Part shown: positions 61,285-64,000 of the stretch, in pieces | How positions within the stretch are numbered: the stretch's first letter is position 1 | Layout: each line of letters starts with the position of its first letter | Origin: Ilyonectria destructans | Lineage: Eukaryota > Ascomycota > Sordariomycetes > Hypocreales > Nectriaceae | Assembly: GCA_020740775.1 (NCBI GenBank) | Contig: JAHEWK010000039.1 | Span: forward strand, 124,001 to 188,000 | DNA length: 64,000 nt | Direction of reading: 5' to 3' | The notes under the pieces: model-generated | What the model was told of the DNA's origin: nothing | Database searches by the model: none | Seen by the model: the letters and a program-made list of their open reading frames with translations, nothing else | Position numbers and translations under genes: made by a program

Positions 61285-62692
61285 CAGCGGGGTTCCAAAA
61301 GTCTTGCAACGCCACGCGACTTTTTCGCGACCAGGGTCAAGGATCCGAACCGCGTTTTTTGCTCCTTCATCTTCAACATCTCACAACTTTTTGTTATGAC
61401 GTCCAATTTACGATCTTTTGGGACCATAATATCCGGAAATCGCCAAGGAAAACAACGAACTAGCCCCGAGCTTCGTGCGGCTATTATTGCGGCCGTGCAA
61501 GCTGGAGAAAAAAGGAGTGTGGTTGCGACGCGTTTTGGGGTCACGACAGCCACAATCAGCCGTCTGCTTCAACGGCTCGAGATAACCGCATCAATCGATC
61601 CTAGCCCTCAGTCCGGGCGTCCCCCAAGTCTGACGCCTCGGGCGAAAAGGGCTATTATTCACGCTGTACGACAGGACGAAGGCGTCTCAAGGAAAGATCT
61701 GGTGGATGACCTGAGTCTTGGGGTGAGCGCGACGACTGTACGCCGGGCTTTAAATGAGGTCAACTTACGCAAATGGCAAGCTAGAAAGAGGATCTTTTTA
61801 CGAAAGGAAGATGCAGCTCAACGGCTTCAGTTTACGCGCGACTGGGCGAAAAAAGAGGAAGAATTGAGTGAGGTATGGCTGAGTGTTTAAGATGTCCCCG
61901 TCTGCTACTGTACCTATTACTTACACCCCTTAGATTATCTTCTCTGATGAATGTTCTGCTGCAAATGGCAGCGCCAATCCAGGTACCTGGGTCTGGAGGT
62001 TCACCCATGAGATCTATGACCTAAAATTCGTCAACAAAATGGCCCATGGCAAGGGTGATGTGACGATAATGGTGTGGGGTGCAATTTGCAAGAGAAGCCG
62101 AAGCAAGCTGGTTATTATGACTCGGGATACAGCCTCCAAGCGCGGAGGCTACTCATCAAAGAGCTATATTGAAGCTCTGACTTCTGGGCTTCTTCCTGAT
62201 TATAACGGCACCCGGCATTTTCAGCAGGATAATGCCGGAATTCACACATCAAAGGTCTCAATGAGCTTTCTGCTCGAGCACGGGATCTCTCTTATTGACT
62301 GGCCGCCTCACAGCCCCGATCTGAACCCCATCGAGCATGTTTGGGCCAGACTAAAGAGAGATCTCTATAGAATGTTCCCTTGGGTCTCCAAATTGAAGAA
62401 AAACGCAGCCGATATCGCTAAATTTAAAGTGTGCTTGGAAGCGGCGTGGGAAGCTATCCCTCAAGACTTCATTCGGGGCCTGCTGGAGTCTATGCCGCGT
62501 AGGGTGGAGGCTTGCCGTAAAGCTAGGGGTTGGTATACAAAATATTAAAGCCACGCCTCTGAGGAATCCAAAAATGTAGTTACTTTTATTACAGCTAGTC
62601 TGTGGCCTGTTTAATTGGTATCTTTATTGCATGCGTTCCGGTGAGGGTGGTGGTGTAAGTGGGGCTGTTGCAAGACTTTTGGAACCCCGCTG
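61285..62692 (+). mobile_element. Tc1/mariner element, apparently intact (1.4 kb)
   Basis: Perfect inverted repeats CAGCGGGGTTCCAAAAGTCT (26 bp in total) are flanked by TA (61283-61284 and 62693-62694). It contains a single transposase gene. It inserted only a few bases outside the right end of the two-gene transposon. A truncated relative is at 25.8-26.4 kb. Confidence 0.92.
61396..62548 (+). CDS. Tc1-type transposase (DD34E)
   Basis: Exons 61396-61872 and 61934-62548 are joined across a 61-nt intron (GTATGG...CCTTAG). Two N-terminal HTH domains (SVVATRFGVTTATISRLLQR and RKDLVDDLSLGVSATTVRRA) are followed by the catalytic part: IIFSDECSA (first D), HFQQDNAGIHTS (second D) and SPDLNPIEHVWARLK (E). 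The ATG at 61396 gives MTSNLRSFGTIISG. The total of about 363 residues fits the family. No stops or shifts are seen. Confidence 0.9.
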
Positions 62693-62694
62693 TA

Positions 62695-64000
62695 GTAAGA
62701 CGGTGTGACTTGGTGCCGGTGGGTTAGAGGGTATTTGGGCCAATCACCGAGACCCGGTGGATAGTGTGCACGGATTTTAATACCTTCCCGGTTAGGTCAG
62801 GGCATGTGATACCAACGCCCTTGGCATAAATGAGGAGAAGAAGGCAGAAACTGCGTTCCCGCCCTCCTCAATTGCCGTAGAAATTACTTTCAACAACGCC
62901 AGTCTTTGGGCTAACAACTCGTACATTAAAAGGCGCAAGCTCGACCCGCAAGTTATCTGTCATTATAGCGGCGGCTGCCTTACTCGCGTGATAGACAAAA
63001 CAGGCATTGCGATCAGCAGAATGAGTTAATGGATGTATTGTTCATAGGCACAAAGCTTACATCAGACTTTATGAACAGTGGCATACATGCCTGTGTGACT
63101 GCTAGCATGCTTCAGACATTGACGTCAAAGAGTTGGCGTGATTGCCTTTACATTTGAGTGTGTACTCTTTTTTTGCGAGGGGCATTGTTTTGGTCAGTGA
63201 AATAACTGCCTGTGAGGCGCCCTTACATAACCCTCATGAGGAAAGGCTCTCATTCTTTACTCCTATCGAGCCTCCGCGCCCAGCGATCATGTTTCGTGCG
63301 CTGATGTGCCCGTTTTGGCTCCTACCGGGATGGAACACACGAACTAGTGAGCAATCGACATTGCAACCACAACCAAAGGACCCGGAATGCGGGTCAGCTA
63401 AATAGTAAACGGCAACACAGCTACGTGACTGCGCAACTGCGGTCGCGACCAATTAACCTTTGCGATGCTATGCTGCCTTGCCGTTTGAGCCCTTCCCGAT
63501 AGTGAAGGCGTGCCCCCTTATTGCTGCCCAGGCATTTATCGATCTGAAAAGGGCATCGCGAGATTCATAATTGAGCTCTGGGGGAAGACAGTTGTTGGAA
63601 AACGGCGTAACTGGTCCGATCAAAGTTTGACTCATTTTTATCGTGGCACCCTTTTCAACCCTCGTCAACTCACTCTGTCACATTTCGGGGTCATCCTGAG
63701 ACGCATGATAACCTCATTTCCGGCTTTCCTAGACAACGCGACTTTCCTTTCTTTCTCCTCTTATCTCAGAACACATCGCCGACCCTATGGCCACGATCCC
63801 GGCCCCTGTGCGGCGGCGACGGACTGCCACCGGCAGCAGCCGTCTTCATCATGTATAAAAGACGGGCTCTAGGCCCGTCCCTTAGCTAGAAATCAAGAGC
63901 TTTCATCATCATCATTGTAATCCTATCCATTCAGTGTAACACACTCTGCCCAGCGTCCTACGGCTTACTTGTACTCTTTCTGCTCCCTTTACTGCAGCCC
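62695..64000. other. Right-edge intergenic region with a TATA-hairpin segment
   Basis: No complete gene is seen. TATAAAA at 63854-63860 is followed by GACGGGCTCTAGGCCCGTC, able to form a 7-bp hairpin, then AATCAAGAGC and a pyrimidine-rich leader. The arrangement resembles that near 18.94-18.99 kb and may be an LTR promoter, or simply the promoter of a gene starting beyond the window. Confidence 0.35.

Noticed and set aside
1..64000. CRISPR arrays, operons, riboswitches or bacterial origins
   Set aside because: Spliceosomal introns and gene families show that this is fungal nuclear DNA; no spaced palindromic arrays were seen.

Overview
The window is nuclear DNA from a filamentous ascomycete (Pezizomycotina). 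Eurotiales (Aspergillus/Penicillium type) is my best guess from the protein families. Genes have short introns of about 47-76 nt with GTRNGY donors and CTRAC-like branch points. Host families include SCOC/DUF2205, an AmdX/Adr1-type C2H2 regulator, a YIA6-type carrier, a GH93 exo-arabinanase and a Ppn2 polyphosphatase. It reads as an accessory, possibly subtelomeric, region: roughly half is transposable elements or their debris, and many host genes are broken.

Layout. 0-8.6 kb: LINE 3' end, kinase-like and DNA-ligase-like relics, a mucin-like single-pass membrane protein, a frameshifted hypothetical gene, the SCOC gene and the C2H2 regulator. 9.3-15.4 kb: two DUF3716 zinc-motif genes flank the first copy of a two-gene transposon; one of them is split by an 826-bp hAT-type element. 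16.3-20.1 kb: mitochondrial carrier and a hypothetical nuclear-type protein. 20.4-26.4 kb: three tandem LTRs with a nested MITE, the second copy of the two-gene transposon, a hAT end, a 44-bp LINE insertion and a Tc1 relic. 27.2-29.7 kb: GH93 gene and an aldo-keto reductase pseudogene. 31.1-38 kb: a solo LTR, a copper-ATPase relic and a thioredoxin-like/MerB (organomercurial lyase) pseudogene cut by three separate hAT-type insertions, one of which itself carries a nested hAT. 38.4-46.6 kb: 5'-truncated LINE, RING-H2 membrane protein, flavin monooxygenase relic, two hypothetical genes, a solo LTR and the Ppn2 gene. 46.8-48.5 kb: LINE reverse transcriptase fused in frame to a DUF3435 tail. 50.2-55.6 kb: an intact Ty1-copia element. 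56.8-62.7 kb: GPI-anchored protein, the third and complete copy of the two-gene transposon, and an intact Tc1/mariner element.

Most notable system: three diverged copies of a DNA transposon made of two tail-to-tail genes. One is a DDE integrase-core transposase starting MPRP. The other is an accessory protein with an N-terminal CxxC(G) motif, a SUMO-interaction-like IDLT/VDLT motif, a conserved QSxN motif and a charged C-terminus. The third copy has 30-bp terminal inverted repeats and a 4-bp target duplication. The convergent architecture persists although the copies share little DNA similarity, so the accessory protein is probably required for transposition.

All calls come from reading the sequence. 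No database search was run, and family names rest on recognised motifs.
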